Assembly: GCA_027365415.1 (NCBI GenBank)
Contig: DAHXNK010000017.1
Coordinates: 1-34,453, forward strand
DNA length: 34,453 nucleotides
Source of the DNA: Acidobacteriaceae bacterium
Lineage (GTDB): Bacteria > Acidobacteriota > Terriglobia > Terriglobales > Acidobacteriaceae
Reading direction: 5' to 3'
Shown here: positions 1-8,085 of the stretch, one piece after another
How the letters are laid out: the number at the start of each line of letters is the position of its first letter
How positions within the stretch are numbered: position 1 is the first letter of the stretch
Position numbers and translations under genes: made by a program
The notes under the pieces: model-generated
The model's database searches: none
What the model saw: only the letters and a program-made list of their open reading frames with translations
Told to the model about the DNA's origin: nothing

Positions 1-217
1 CTTGTGTTTCAGTTGTCTTGCCAAAGGCACAGCTGAGTAGCGAAGTTCGGTTGTGATAACCGCTGAATGCATATAAGCGGGAAGCACACCCCAAGATGAT
101 ATCTCCCAACCCAAAAGGGAAATGAAGGGCCCAGAGAGACCATCTGGTTGATAGGTTGGAGGTGGAAGCGCAGCAATGCGTGTAGCTTACCAATACTAAT
201 CGCCCGTTCGGCTTGTT
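1..217 (+). rRNA. rrl: 23S ribosomal RNA, 3' end (partial)
   Basis: The window opens inside the 3'-terminal domain of 23S rRNA. Conserved blocks are visible: GATAACCGCTGAATGCAT, AAGCGGGAAGC, and GTAGCTTACCAATACTAATCG near the 3' end. The gene is truncated by the window edge. The 3' end is placed near position 217 by similarity to known 23S termini and is approximate. A 5S gene follows after about 130 bases, the usual bacterial rRNA operon order. Confidence 0.95.
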
Positions 218-345
218 CATAAAATTAACTCTGCGCAGAATTTTGCTGGTACAGAAACATCTGCATGTAGTATCAGAGGACTCAACGAACAAGACCTTGT
301 ACTTTACAACGAAAAAAATCTATCCTGTTGTGAAACATCATAAGT

Positions 346-463
<118 letters not shown>

Positions 464-473
464 TTATTTCGAG

Positions 474-503
474 AAAAGAGCCGCCCTTCGGGGTGGCTCT
501 TTT
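474..503 (+). terminator. Rho-independent terminator of the rRNA operon
   Basis: A 9-bp perfect stem, AAAAGAGCC (474-482) with GGCTCTTTT (495-503), closes on a GC-rich loop containing TTCG. The T-rich 3' arm ends the stem. It lies 10 nt after 5S rRNA, as expected for the operon terminator. Confidence 0.9.
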
Positions 504-611
504 CGTTTGTGCGGGTTACACATCTAAAATTTATAACCACAGCAGTGTGCTTCTATAAAAGGATGCACCGCGCCTGGACATGTGTATGCTTTCTCGTCTA
601 CCGTACTTGCA

Positions 612-2564
612 ATGCGGATACTGAGCCTTTTGATCAAAAATCTACGGTGCGTCAAAAAAGCTACAGTCACGTTAGATAATTACACATGCCTTGTAGGCCC
701 CAATGGCGCCGGCAAATCTACTGTTCTATACGCCCTCAATATCTTTTTTCGACACATTGAAAATTCGCCAACCGACGTAGTATTTCTCTCAGCGGAAGAT
801 TTTCATTTACACAATACTGGTGAGCCGATCGAAATTGCTGTCACGTTTACCGACCTTAGCCAAGCCGCCGAGGAGGACTTCAAGAACTATGTTCGCCAGG
901 GGAAATTAACGATCTCCTCCGTTGCGGAGTTTGATCCGGAATCGAATCGGGCTGAGGTTAAGCAATACGGGCAAAGGTTGGGAATGGAGACATTCAAGCC
1001 ATTCTTCAAAGCTCATGGTGACGGGGCAAGTGCATCCGATCTTAAAAGTATTTTTGAGAGTCTGGAAAATGAAATCCCTGACCTCGCTGCAAAGAAGTCG
1101 AAGAAAACCAAAGACGCAATGGAGGAAACGCTGCGTGGATTTGAGGCAGAAAGACCTGCTGAATGTAAGCTGATCCGAAGTGAAGACCAATTCTATGGCG
1201 TGAGCAAAGGCGCAAACAGGCTTCAAGAATATGTCCAATGGATATTTATTCCGGCGGTTAAAGATGCTGCCGATGAACAATTAGAGACCAAGAACGGAGC
1301 ACTTGGAAAGCTCTTGGCGAGAACCGTCCGCGCCAAAGTAAATTTTTCGGAAGCTGTAGATACATTAGTCGCAGCGACGAGACAGCAGTATCAGAAAATG
1401 CTGGATGATAACAAAGCAGCTTTGGAAGACATTTCGGAAGCCCTGAGAAACCGGCTTACTGAATGGGCACATCCCGATGCCACGCTTAAAGTCGCGTGGC
1501 AACAAGATTCATCAAAGGCGATCAGTGTGAATGAGCCACGCGCTGGCATTATTGCAGGCGAAAGTGGTTTTGAGGGAGAGTTGGTCAGGTTTGGTCATGG
1601 CTTCCAACGTTCTTATCTCCTAGCCTTACTCCAGGAGCTCGCAACGGGTGACGATGAAAATGCTCCGAGGTTGATTCTAGGTTGCGAGGAGCCAGAGTTG
1701 TATCAGCATCCACCACAGGCCAGGCACTTGGCGGGTGTATTTGAAAAGTTGTCACAAGAAAATGCGCAGATTATCGTGACAACGCACAGTCCCCATTTTG
1801 TGACAGGGCAGAACTTTGAGAGCGTCCGGATGGTGAGACGCACTGCTCCCGATAAGCGTGCACCAATTCGTCAGTATTCTTACGCCAAGATTGCTGCTAG
1901 ATTTGCACGGGCAACTGGTGAGACGCTCAAGGCGGAGCCTGCTGCTCTTGCCAAGGTTCACCAAGCTCTGCAACCAGCTTTAAATGAAATGTTCTTTACG
2001 CAGCGCCTCATATTGGTCGAAGGTTTAGAAGATGTTGCCTATATCCATTCATGGCTTATACTGAAGAACTTGTGGGAGTCATATCGTAGAAGTGGATGCT
2101 ATATAGTTCCAGTCAACGGTAAGAGCGAAATGATTCGGCCAGCAATAATCGCGCAGGGACTCCGAATCCCAGTTCTTGCAATAGTTGATGCGGACGGTGA
2201 CAAGGTCGAAGATAAAAATATTCGTACAAGGCACCACAGAGATAATACTGCACTGTTGAGGCTATTCAAGGGCGATGCTACTGATCTGTTTCCGATAACA
2301 ACGCAGTGGTTGGACAATCTAGTTCTATGGCCTTCCGATCTTGCAGACACGGCTAAGCGCGAGTTCATTGAGGCATTAGGGATTCAAGGCAAAGAGCGAT
2401 TTGAGGAGTTGCAGACTTGTGCCCGTGCTGGATGTGGCGATGCTGGAGACCTTGATAAGAATGCCCTTTATATAGGCACTCTGTTATCGCTGCTAGTGGA
2501 TAAAAATGTTACATCCAGGAGCTTGGATATGGTGTGTGAAAAAATCATCAAATTGGGAGCATAA
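612..2564 (+). CDS. OLD-family ATPase/TOPRIM endonuclease (stand-alone, class 1-like)
   Basis: A predicted ATP-dependent DNA endonuclease of the overcoming-lysogenization-defect family, about 650 aa. Seen: Walker A GPNGAGKST (residues 29-37), a Walker B-like GCEEPE with Glu359/Glu360, the switch histidine in TTHSPHF (His392), then a C-terminal TOPRIM domain with LILVEG (Glu470) and AIVDADGD (Asp526, Asp528). OLD nucleases combine an ABC/SMC-type ATPase with a metal-dependent TOPRIM nuclease and often act in phage defence. No UvrD-like helicase follows, so this is not a two-gene Gabija pair. The ATG at 612 is preferred because MRILSLLIKNLRC begins the first strand of the ATPase; a GTG at 582 would add 10 unlikely residues. 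Neither start has a clear ribosome binding site. Base composition is visibly AT-richer than the flanking genes, and the gene sits directly behind the rRNA operon, which suggests acquisition. Confidence 0.9.
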   Translation: MRILSLLIKNLRCVKKATVTLDNYTCLVGPNGAGKSTVLYALNIFFRHIENSPTDVVFLSAEDFHLHNTGEPIEIAVTFTDLSQAAEEDFKNYVRQGKLTISSVAEFDPESNRAEVKQYGQRLGMETFKPFFKAHGDGASASDLKSIFESLENEIPDLAAKKSKKTKDAMEETLRGFEAERPAECKLIRSEDQFYGVSKGANRLQEYVQWIFIPAVKDAADEQLETKNGALGKLLARTVRAKVNFSEAVDTLVAATRQQYQKMLDDNKAALEDISEALRNRLTEWAHPDATLKVAWQQDSSKAISVNEPRAGIIAGESGFEGELVRFGHGFQRSYLLALLQELATGDDENAPRLILGCEEPELYQHPPQARHLAGVFEKLSQENAQIIVTTHSPHFVTGQNFESVRMVRRTAPDKRAPIRQYSYAKIAARFARATGETLKAEPAALAKVHQALQPALNEMFFTQRLILVEGLEDVAYIHSWLILKNLWESYRRSGCYIVPVNGKSEMIRPAIIAQGLRIPVLAIVDADGDKVEDKNIRTRHHRDNTALLRLFKGDATDLFPITTQWLDNLVLWPSDLADTAKREFIEALGIQGKERFEELQTCARAGCGDAGDLDKNALYIGTLLSLLVDKNVTSRSLDMVCEKIIKLGA

Positions 2565-2649
2565 AAAATGGTACGGCCGGTCTTTCTGGGTGTTGTTGGT
2601 GGCCCATTCAAGACTATTTTTCGCTTGAGTGGGAGGCCCCCCAGGAGGA

Positions 2650-2722
2650 GTCATTCTGAGACCTTCGGCTACGCCCGGGGCAGGCTTTCGATCGTTCGTC
2701 CCGGCAGACTCCTCAGAATGAC
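2650..2722. repeat. Intergenic palindromic element with GTCATTCTGAG arms
   Basis: A perfect 11-bp inverted repeat, GTCATTCTGAG (2650-2660) and CTCAGAATGAC (2712-2722), encloses 51 bp of GC-rich sequence that can itself fold. It lies in the 238-bp gap between the OLD gene and the aspartase gene. GTCATTCTGAG-type elements recur between genes in acidobacterial genomes as I recall them, so this is probably one copy of a dispersed palindromic repeat. It has no terminal T-run, so a terminator role is uncertain. Nothing else is recognisable in the gap. Confidence 0.6.
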
Positions 2723-2802
2723 GCCATCTTGGAGTGCGAAAATCCTAGGGAACCCTTTCATGTCGAAAGGTTACTACACTAGCTGTGGTGGGGGTGTGAG
2801 TT

Positions 2803-4227
2803 ATGACAGACATGCGCAAGGAAAAAGATTCACTCGGGTTGGTTGAGGTTCCGGCAGGCGCGTACTACGGCGCGCAGACCGTTCGGGCTGTCGCCAACTA
2901 TCCTATCTCTGGAATGCGCGCGCACCCGCTGCTGATCCGCGCCTTTGGCATGGTCAAGGCCGCAGCCGCCGAAGCGAACAAAGGGCTGCAACTTATCGAA
3001 GCCGACCGCGCCGAGGCCATCCTGCAATCCGCACAGGAGGTCATCGCGGGCAAGTGGGACGCGGAGTTTGTTGTCGATGTCTTTCAGGCGGGAGCAGGTG
3101 TCAGCTTCCACATGAATGTGAATGAAGTCCTCGCCAACCGCGCCAATCAGATCCTCGGCGGTCAGCTTGGCGCGTACGACCGTGTCCATCCCAACGACCA
3201 CGTCAACTACGGTCAATCGACGAATGATGTCTTCCCGACGGGAATGCGTCTGGGCGCGTTGCTCGCGCTGGAAACGCTCTACCCGGTGCTGGACGCGCTG
3301 GCTGCGAGCTTCGAGAGCAAGGGCAAAGAGTTTCACGACATCCTGAAATCTGGCCGCACGCACTTGCAGGATGCCGTGCCGATGCGTCTGGGCCAAGAGT
3401 TTGCCGCCTACGCCGTCGCCATCCGCAAGGCACGCGCCAACATTGCCCATGCTGCGGACGTGCTGCGCGAGCTTGGCCTCGGCGGCTCAGCCGTTGGAAC
3501 GGGAATCAACACGCATCCCGATTATCGCGTGCAGGCCGTCAAAAATCTGGCGCGCATCTCCGGGCAAAAACTCACTCCCGCAGCGGACATGCGCTGGGCG
3601 ATGCAATCGAATGCCTGCATGGGCGAGGTGAGCGCCGCGCTGCGCAGCCTCGCGCTGGAGATTATCCGCATCTCGAATGACCTGCGGCTGCTGGCCTCCG
3701 GGCCAAACACCGGACTCGCAGAAATTTCTCTGCCGAGCTTGCAGCCCGGCTCGTCGATCATGCCGGGCAAGATCAACCCGGTGATGCCGGAGCTGGCGGC
3801 GATGGTTAGCTTTCAAGTCATCGGCAACGACACGGCAGTCGCCTATGCAGTCCAGGCCGGGCAGTTGGAGCTGAACGTGATGATGCCGACGATGTCGCAC
3901 AATGTGATGCAGTCGATTACGATTTTGACGAACATGCTGGGCCAGTTTGCTCACTGCTGCATTCGCGGCATCACGGCCAATGTCAAGCGCTGCGAACTCT
4001 ACGCGCAGAGCACGGTCTCGCTGGCGACAGCGCTGAATCCTTACATTGGCTATGCCAAGGCTGCGGAGATTGTGAAAGAGTCGGTGGCGACGGGGCGCTC
4101 GATCATCAAAATTGCACGAGAAAAAAAGCTGCTGAGCGAGCAGGAGATTGCCGAGATTCTCGATCCGGCGCGCATGACCGAACCGCAACCACCACTGGAT
4201 GCGGCCAGGCGCCGTTTCCGCGACTAA
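2803..4227 (+). CDS. aspA: Aspartate ammonia-lyase (aspartase)
   Basis: A cytoplasmic homotetrameric lyase that reversibly deaminates L-aspartate to fumarate and ammonia. Length is 474 aa, usual for the aspartase/fumarase superfamily. Seen: the N-terminal block KDSLGLVEVPAGAYYGAQT, HPNDHVNYGQSTND, and the superfamily signature GSSIMPGKINP at residues 316-326, where Ser318 corresponds to the catalytic base on the flexible SS loop. The N-terminal 'NYPISG' and 'HPNDHVN' favour aspartase over class II fumarase, which usually has 'PNDDVN'. The start at 2803 follows GGGGGTGTGAG; an in-frame ATG three codons later is possible. It converges on mqnC, and the two stop codons overlap by a few bases. Confidence 0.88.
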   Translation: MTDMRKEKDSLGLVEVPAGAYYGAQTVRAVANYPISGMRAHPLLIRAFGMVKAAAAEANKGLQLIEADRAEAILQSAQEVIAGKWDAEFVVDVFQAGAGVSFHMNVNEVLANRANQILGGQLGAYDRVHPNDHVNYGQSTNDVFPTGMRLGALLALETLYPVLDALAASFESKGKEFHDILKSGRTHLQDAVPMRLGQEFAAYAVAIRKARANIAHAADVLRELGLGGSAVGTGINTHPDYRVQAVKNLARISGQKLTPAADMRWAMQSNACMGEVSAALRSLALEIIRISNDLRLLASGPNTGLAEISLPSLQPGSSIMPGKINPVMPELAAMVSFQVIGNDTAVAYAVQAGQLELNVMMPTMSHNVMQSITILTNMLGQFAHCCIRGITANVKRCELYAQSTVSLATALNPYIGYAKAAEIVKESVATGRSIIKIAREKKLLSEQEIAEILDPARMTEPQPPLDAARRRFRD

Positions 4228-5270
4228 TGCAAAAACATTGTCCGATATAGCGTGTCGCGCTGGACTGGCCGAAAGCCGGCGCCGCGAATGATGTGGCGCA
4301 ACTCCTCCTCCGTGGTGCAGTTGGAGGTGCCCGCCGCCTTGACGACATTTTCTTCCAGCATTACGCTGCCAACATCGTTGCCGCCGAAGCGCAGGCCCAT
4401 TTGCAGCACCTTCAGCCCCTGTGTCACCCAACTGGCCTGCACGTTTTCAATGTTATCCAGGTATAGTCGCGCAGTGGCCAGCACTTTGAGATACTCCACC
4501 GATGTAGCCTCGTCCCATTTGCGCCCGCCGAGCGCCGTATTGCCGGGCTGAAAGCTCCACGGAATGAAGGCCGTAAATCCTCCGGTCTCTTCCTGCAGGC
4601 GGCGCACCTGCTCGAAGTGATTGATGCGCTGGTCGAAGCTCTCGCCCACGCCAAACATCATGGTCGCCGTGGTTCGCATTCCAAGCTGATGCGCGGTGCG
4701 ATGCACATGCAGCCAGTCTTCCGTGCCACATTTGAGGCGGGCAATTTTGCGGCGAACTTCATCATCCAGAATCTCAGCGCCGCCGCCGGGAATGGAGTCC
4801 AATCCAGCATCGCGCAAGCGGACAATGGTGTCGCGGACGGAGAGTTCACTGTACTCGGCAATGGCCAAAATTTCGGATGCAGAAAAACAGTGCAGCCAAA
4901 TCTGCGGAAAGCGCTGCTTGATGCCGCGCAGCAGTCGCTCGAACCAGTCGATCTTCAAATCTGGATGGAGTCCGCCCTGCATCAACACGCCGGTGCCGCC
5001 CATCTCGACGGTCTCGCGAATCTTTTCGTGGATCGTTTCAAAATCGAGGAGGTAGCCCTCAGCGGAGAGCTTGCCTTTTAGCGGGCGATAAAAGGCGCAG
5101 AAGGTGCAATACTCCGTGCAGAAGTTTGTGTAGTTGATGTTGCGGTCGATGATGTAGGTGACTACGCCCTCTGGATGCAGCCTGCGCCGCACCGCGTCGG
5201 CCTCCATGCCTAGGCCAATCAAGTCGTCGGAGGTAAAGGCGTCGAGCGCCTGTTGCCGCGTGATTCCCAT
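4224..5270 (-). CDS. mqnC: Cyclic dehypoxanthine futalosine synthase (radical SAM)
   Basis: A menaquinone-biosynthesis enzyme of the futalosine pathway. It uses S-adenosylmethionine and a [4Fe-4S] cluster to cyclise dehypoxanthine futalosine. The protein is 348 aa. The radical SAM motif CTEYCTFC holds Cys51, Cys55 and Cys58, preceded by the family-typical DRNINYTNFC. MQGGLHPDL and PGGGAEIL further match MqnC. Its presence means the host makes menaquinone by the futalosine route, as many Acidobacteriota do. The ATG at 5270 has no strong ribosome binding site. No other mqn genes lie nearby. The 3' end overlaps the convergent aspartase stop. Confidence 0.93.
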   Translation of the reverse strand: MGITRQQALDAFTSDDLIGLGMEADAVRRRLHPEGVVTYIIDRNINYTNFCTEYCTFCAFYRPLKGKLSAEGYLLDFETIHEKIRETVEMGGTGVLMQGGLHPDLKIDWFERLLRGIKQRFPQIWLHCFSASEILAIAEYSELSVRDTIVRLRDAGLDSIPGGGAEILDDEVRRKIARLKCGTEDWLHVHRTAHQLGMRTTATMMFGVGESFDQRINHFEQVRRLQEETGGFTAFIPWSFQPGNTALGGRKWDEATSVEYLKVLATARLYLDNIENVQASWVTQGLKVLQMGLRFGGNDVGSVMLEENVVKAAGTSNCTTEEELRHIIRGAGFRPVQRDTLYRTMFLH

Positions 5271-5290
5271 GTGTTTAGTGTACGACGGCT

Positions 5291-5307
5291 GCCGCTTGCG
5301 TAGCGGC
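5291..5307 (-). other. Short hairpin between DUF481 gene and mqnC
   Basis: Read on the minus strand, GCCGCT and AGCGGC can pair around the 5-nt loop ACGCA just after the DUF481 stop and just before mqnC. There is no U-tract, so at best it is a weak attenuator or mRNA-processing hairpin. Confidence 0.3.
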
Positions 5308-5315
5308 CCCAGGCT

Positions 5316-6506
5316 CTACGGCAGCGTGTAGGTCAATCCAGTGTTGATCTGCAAAGAGTTGGCTTGAAATCCAACCGGAGGATCGTTCAGGTAGCTGTCG
5401 ATAACCTCCACGGAAAAGGCCAGCTTCTTGAGCACAGGCAGCGCCAGCCCCACGTCCGTATTTGCTGAGTAGTCGTCCATATTATTCCATTCCGGAAGAA
5501 TGGAGGAAATCTCCGTCAGCACGATGCCGCGCGGCAAGGTGTACTTATAGTTATTGGCGAAGGTCGATCCAATTAAATTCTGGCTGGAGCTTGCGGTCTG
5601 GAATTGCTGCTGCGTGTAGGCCATCGTCACGGTTACGTCGAGCGACTGCTTGGGGTTCTTGATGACGCTATATCCAAAGCCTCCGCCGTAGGTCTGCTGT
5701 AGATCGAGGCCCAAAGCAGAGTTGTGGTCGAAAACAGACTGGGCCAGCATATAAAATCGGGCGGAAAAGTATTTGTCCTGCTCCGCGCTCGCGTGGAAAA
5801 TGTTGGTCTTTATCGTCGGCGTATTCGGCTGGGAAATGTGGCCATAGGTGCTGGTGAACGCCAGTTGTGTTCGAGAACCAGCAGGCAGCCAAGCCACGGC
5901 AGGAGTGGAACGGGTTAGCGCAATGGCGCTGTTGTACGTGGTTATATTTTGCGTGGAGGTCACAGTGCTTGCGCCGCCGGTTATAGAGCCAGTCCAGCCC
6001 TGCAGCGGCCCCGGAATCTTCTCTACAGCGTTGTTATAGGTTGTGGCATCCACGATAAAAGCGATTTGGGAGACTGGAATGGTTTGGTCGCCCGTGGGGG
6101 CATGGATCGTCACCTGCTGATGGGTCATGCGGAAGCTGCCCACTGGAACCATCTGGTTGCGATGGTTGTGACGCGCCTTGGCTGCAGTGGTCAGAATCGC
6201 GAAGGGCTGATCGGAGTGCAGCTCCTGAATTTTCCCCCAGGGCACTTGCAGTTTGCCTGCGCCATCGGTCTCAAAGAACACCGTGCCTGCCGTCACTCGT
6301 TCCAATGTGCCAGTGAGCTTGTCTCCATTGGTAAATAGGAGTACATCGGGCTGGATCGTTGCCGCAGGAGTCCTGATTTCGGCTGCCTTCGCGCTGCGAT
6401 TGGCGGCGAGCGCCGACAGCGCCATCGCGATGCAAGCGATGGCAAGGAGGCTGCAACGCCGTGCGCGGAACAAGAGGATCGCGCTGCGAGGGGAGGAAAA
6501 TCTCAT
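5316..6506 (-). CDS. DUF481-type outer-membrane beta-barrel protein
   Basis: A 396-aa predicted outer-membrane protein. It begins with an Arg-rich N-region and a hydrophobic signal peptide (about residues 15-42, ending near SAKAAE). A small globular part follows with FTNGDKLTGTLERV and GKLQVPWGKIQELHS (about 55-100), a soluble module often found ahead of DUF481. The rest is a long series of alternating polar/aromatic strands ending in LTYTLP, consistent with a beta-barrel. DUF481 (YdiY-like) proteins are outer-membrane proteins of unclear function, some salt- or metal-responsive. The start is supported by GGAAGGAG a few bases upstream of ATG 6506. It precedes mqnC in the same direction but is probably unrelated. 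The family name is an inference from the pattern, not a search. Confidence 0.7.
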   Translation of the reverse strand: MRFSSPRSAILLFRARRCSLLAIACIAMALSALAANRSAKAAEIRTPAATIQPDVLLFTNGDKLTGTLERVTAGTVFFETDGAGKLQVPWGKIQELHSDQPFAILTTAAKARHNHRNQMVPVGSFRMTHQQVTIHAPTGDQTIPVSQIAFIVDATTYNNAVEKIPGPLQGWTGSITGGASTVTSTQNITTYNSAIALTRSTPAVAWLPAGSRTQLAFTSTYGHISQPNTPTIKTNIFHASAEQDKYFSARFYMLAQSVFDHNSALGLDLQQTYGGGFGYSVIKNPKQSLDVTVTMAYTQQQFQTASSSQNLIGSTFANNYKYTLPRGIVLTEISSILPEWNNMDDYSANTDVGLALPVLKKLAFSVEVIDSYLNDPPVGFQANSLQINTGLTYTLP

Positions 6507-6627
6507 GCGCTCCTTCCAGATGTAGTGCTCTCAACATGGAGCGTTGGATTGATATAGCCGGATGCTTTATGGTTTCGATGCAGGGTGACGGCGGCGCTTT
6601 GGCTGGCCGGAGTACACGCGGCAGATG
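6507..6627. other. Intergenic region, nothing recognised
   Basis: Together with the short gap at 6829-6886, this is the sequence around a small possible gene between two outer-membrane protein genes. Besides the DUF481 ribosome binding site near 6509-6516, I see no RNA gene, repeat or terminator with a T-run. A promoter for the DUF481 gene presumably lies here but is not obvious. Confidence 0.4.
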
Positions 6628-6630
6628 GTT

Positions 6631-6828
6631 CTATTGCATGGTTGGCGGAGGAATCGGTGGCTGCGGAATATCCGGTTTTGCTGTATTCGGCATTGCGGTA
6701 TTTTGCGCTGTGGGATTCCGTCTGGAGGCAGCCGCGTTCTGTCTGCGGCGTGTATCTTCCGGGCTGGAGATGCCCAGCACGGAAAGCGCCTTGCCCAATT
6801 GACTCAGTATTCGTTTCAAAAATTTCAT
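6631..6828 (-). CDS. Small proline-rich hypothetical peptide
   Basis: A possible 65-aa protein: an amphipathic, basic N-terminal helix (MKFLKRILSQLGKALSVLG) followed by a disordered, Asn/Ala/Pro-rich tail ending in PQPPIPPPTMQ. The ATG at 6828 has GGTGAAGG upstream with good spacing; a GTG three codons earlier is the alternative. A translatable start and plausible composition are the only support, and no family is recognised. It lies between two same-strand outer-membrane protein genes and could be co-transcribed with the upstream one. An overlapping frame (6503-6871) has unnatural composition and was not chosen. Confidence 0.4.
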   Translation of the reverse strand: MKFLKRILSQLGKALSVLGISSPEDTRRRQNAAASRRNPTAQNTAMPNTAKPDIPQPPIPPPTMQ

Positions 6829-6886
6829 CGCCTTCACCCATTGTCGAGTGTACCCCCGACAACCCGCGCATGCCAGAGGGAGCGTC

Positions 6887-7852
6887 TTATTCCGAGGGCG
6901 TGTCTTCCTTTGGTTCTTTGAGAGAGAAGGTCAACGTAAAACCAACCGTGGTGTCTTTCAGGCGGAAACTTCGGTTGTAGTACGAAGAAATATCCCAATG
7001 TCCTTTTGTTGGGATATCGACTGTGGCCGTGATGCCATTATCTTCCGCGCTTCCATTCGACAGTACTTGCGCCACGCCATTCTTTTTGCGAATCACCTGC
7101 GTGTAGATTTTCTGGTTGCCGATGGGAAGCTGCTCATAGGCATCGCCCTCAATATCCAGATGGGAGGCTACGTTATATGCTCCCCCGGCTTGGAAGTAGG
7201 CCAACGTTCCCAGCGTATCGTAGTTGCGGACCACGGTCTGGTTCACCAGATCGCTGCTGTTGCCAATGCCAAGTTGAAGATCGGGAGTGAAACGCCGGAT
7301 ATCCACTTCAAAGTCGTTCAGCAGCATCCAGGTAACCTGCCCCGTACTCAGTCCGTAGACTTTATTGCCTGTGGGCGCGTCAATAGCGGCTGTGAACGTG
7401 TCATCTAGCCAGGCGGGGGCAAACTCCGCATGTCCGGCGAATGTAGTATCGCCAAGCTCTCCAGTCTGGGGCGTCAATCGTCCGTTTACGGGCTGACCTG
7501 CGCGATATCTATACGCCATACGATACAAATAAATGGGAATCGTTACGTCCGCGCTGAAGATGTGATTGAAGCGGTATGAAAGTGTGGGCTGTATAAAACT
7601 TGCCCAACCGAGCTGCGCATCATGCAGACCGCTGAAAGCGACGAAAGCGTTGAAGCCGCGCTGGGGAAGCTCAAACCCATCAAGCGCCATCAAGTCTTCC
7701 GCCGTCATGTCGGAGGAGTTGGTTCCCGCAGGCGATGCGATGGCCGCAGTTGGCGTGGTGTGGGAGGTCTGGCCGAAGAGCGGAAGCACGGATGCTCCCG
7801 CCAGCAACAGAAATACTCCCAGCAAACGTGGAATGCTTAAAGTAAATTTCAC
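6887..7852 (-). CDS. Predicted outer-membrane beta-barrel protein
   Basis: A 321-aa secreted protein of unknown function. The start is placed at GTG 7852 because GGGAG lies 6 nt before it and the product then begins directly with a signal peptide (VKFTLSIPRLLGVFLLLAGASVLPLFGQ); an upstream ATG at 7870 would add six residues ahead of it. The mature part has alternating strands rich in Tyr/Phe/Trp (YRFNHIFSADVTIPIYLY, GAYNVASHLDIEGDAYEQL) and ends in VGFTLTFSL plus a short charged tail. This is typical of transporter- or porin-like barrels. It is divergent from the GH27 alpha-galactosidase across a 233-bp shared upstream region, so a role in taking up sugars released by that enzyme is possible but speculative. 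Confidence 0.65.
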   Translation of the reverse strand: MKFTLSIPRLLGVFLLLAGASVLPLFGQTSHTTPTAAIASPAGTNSSDMTAEDLMALDGFELPQRGFNAFVAFSGLHDAQLGWASFIQPTLSYRFNHIFSADVTIPIYLYRMAYRYRAGQPVNGRLTPQTGELGDTTFAGHAEFAPAWLDDTFTAAIDAPTGNKVYGLSTGQVTWMLLNDFEVDIRRFTPDLQLGIGNSSDLVNQTVVRNYDTLGTLAYFQAGGAYNVASHLDIEGDAYEQLPIGNQKIYTQVIRKKNGVAQVLSNGSAEDNGITATVDIPTKGHWDISSYYNRSFRLKDTTVGFTLTFSLKEPKEDTPSE

Positions 7853-8085
7853 TATTCTCCCTACATGCATTTGCGATGCACGCCTTTGGTCTTCTTGCGC
7901 CGGATAGAGGATGTCTTTCAGCCAAGGCTTTCAGAAAAGAGGGCACTTGGCAAGTTATCGGGCAGGTGGGTATATCTGGAGGAGACTTGCGCGACCGAGG
8001 ATTGCTCGCATACTTCTGGACTAGACACATCGCAAGCGGTAAAGTTGTGGGGTTACAGCAAATTCCTCTCGAGGTCTCCATCCGT

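Noticed and set aside
612-2846. Gabija-type two-gene defence system
   Set aside because: The frame after the OLD gene (2568-2846) is a palindromic repeat region with no helicase motifs; no GajB-like gene is present.
2830-3450. Long antisense open frames inside the aspartase gene (also 3487-4431)
   Set aside because: Shadows of a GC-rich conserved gene; the sense frame has all aspartase motifs and the antisense products are Arg/His-rich without domains.
2803-4227. Class II fumarase instead of aspartase
   Set aside because: The superfamily signature fits both, but the N-terminal ISG block and HPNDHVN favour aspartase; kept as the stated alternative only at low weight.
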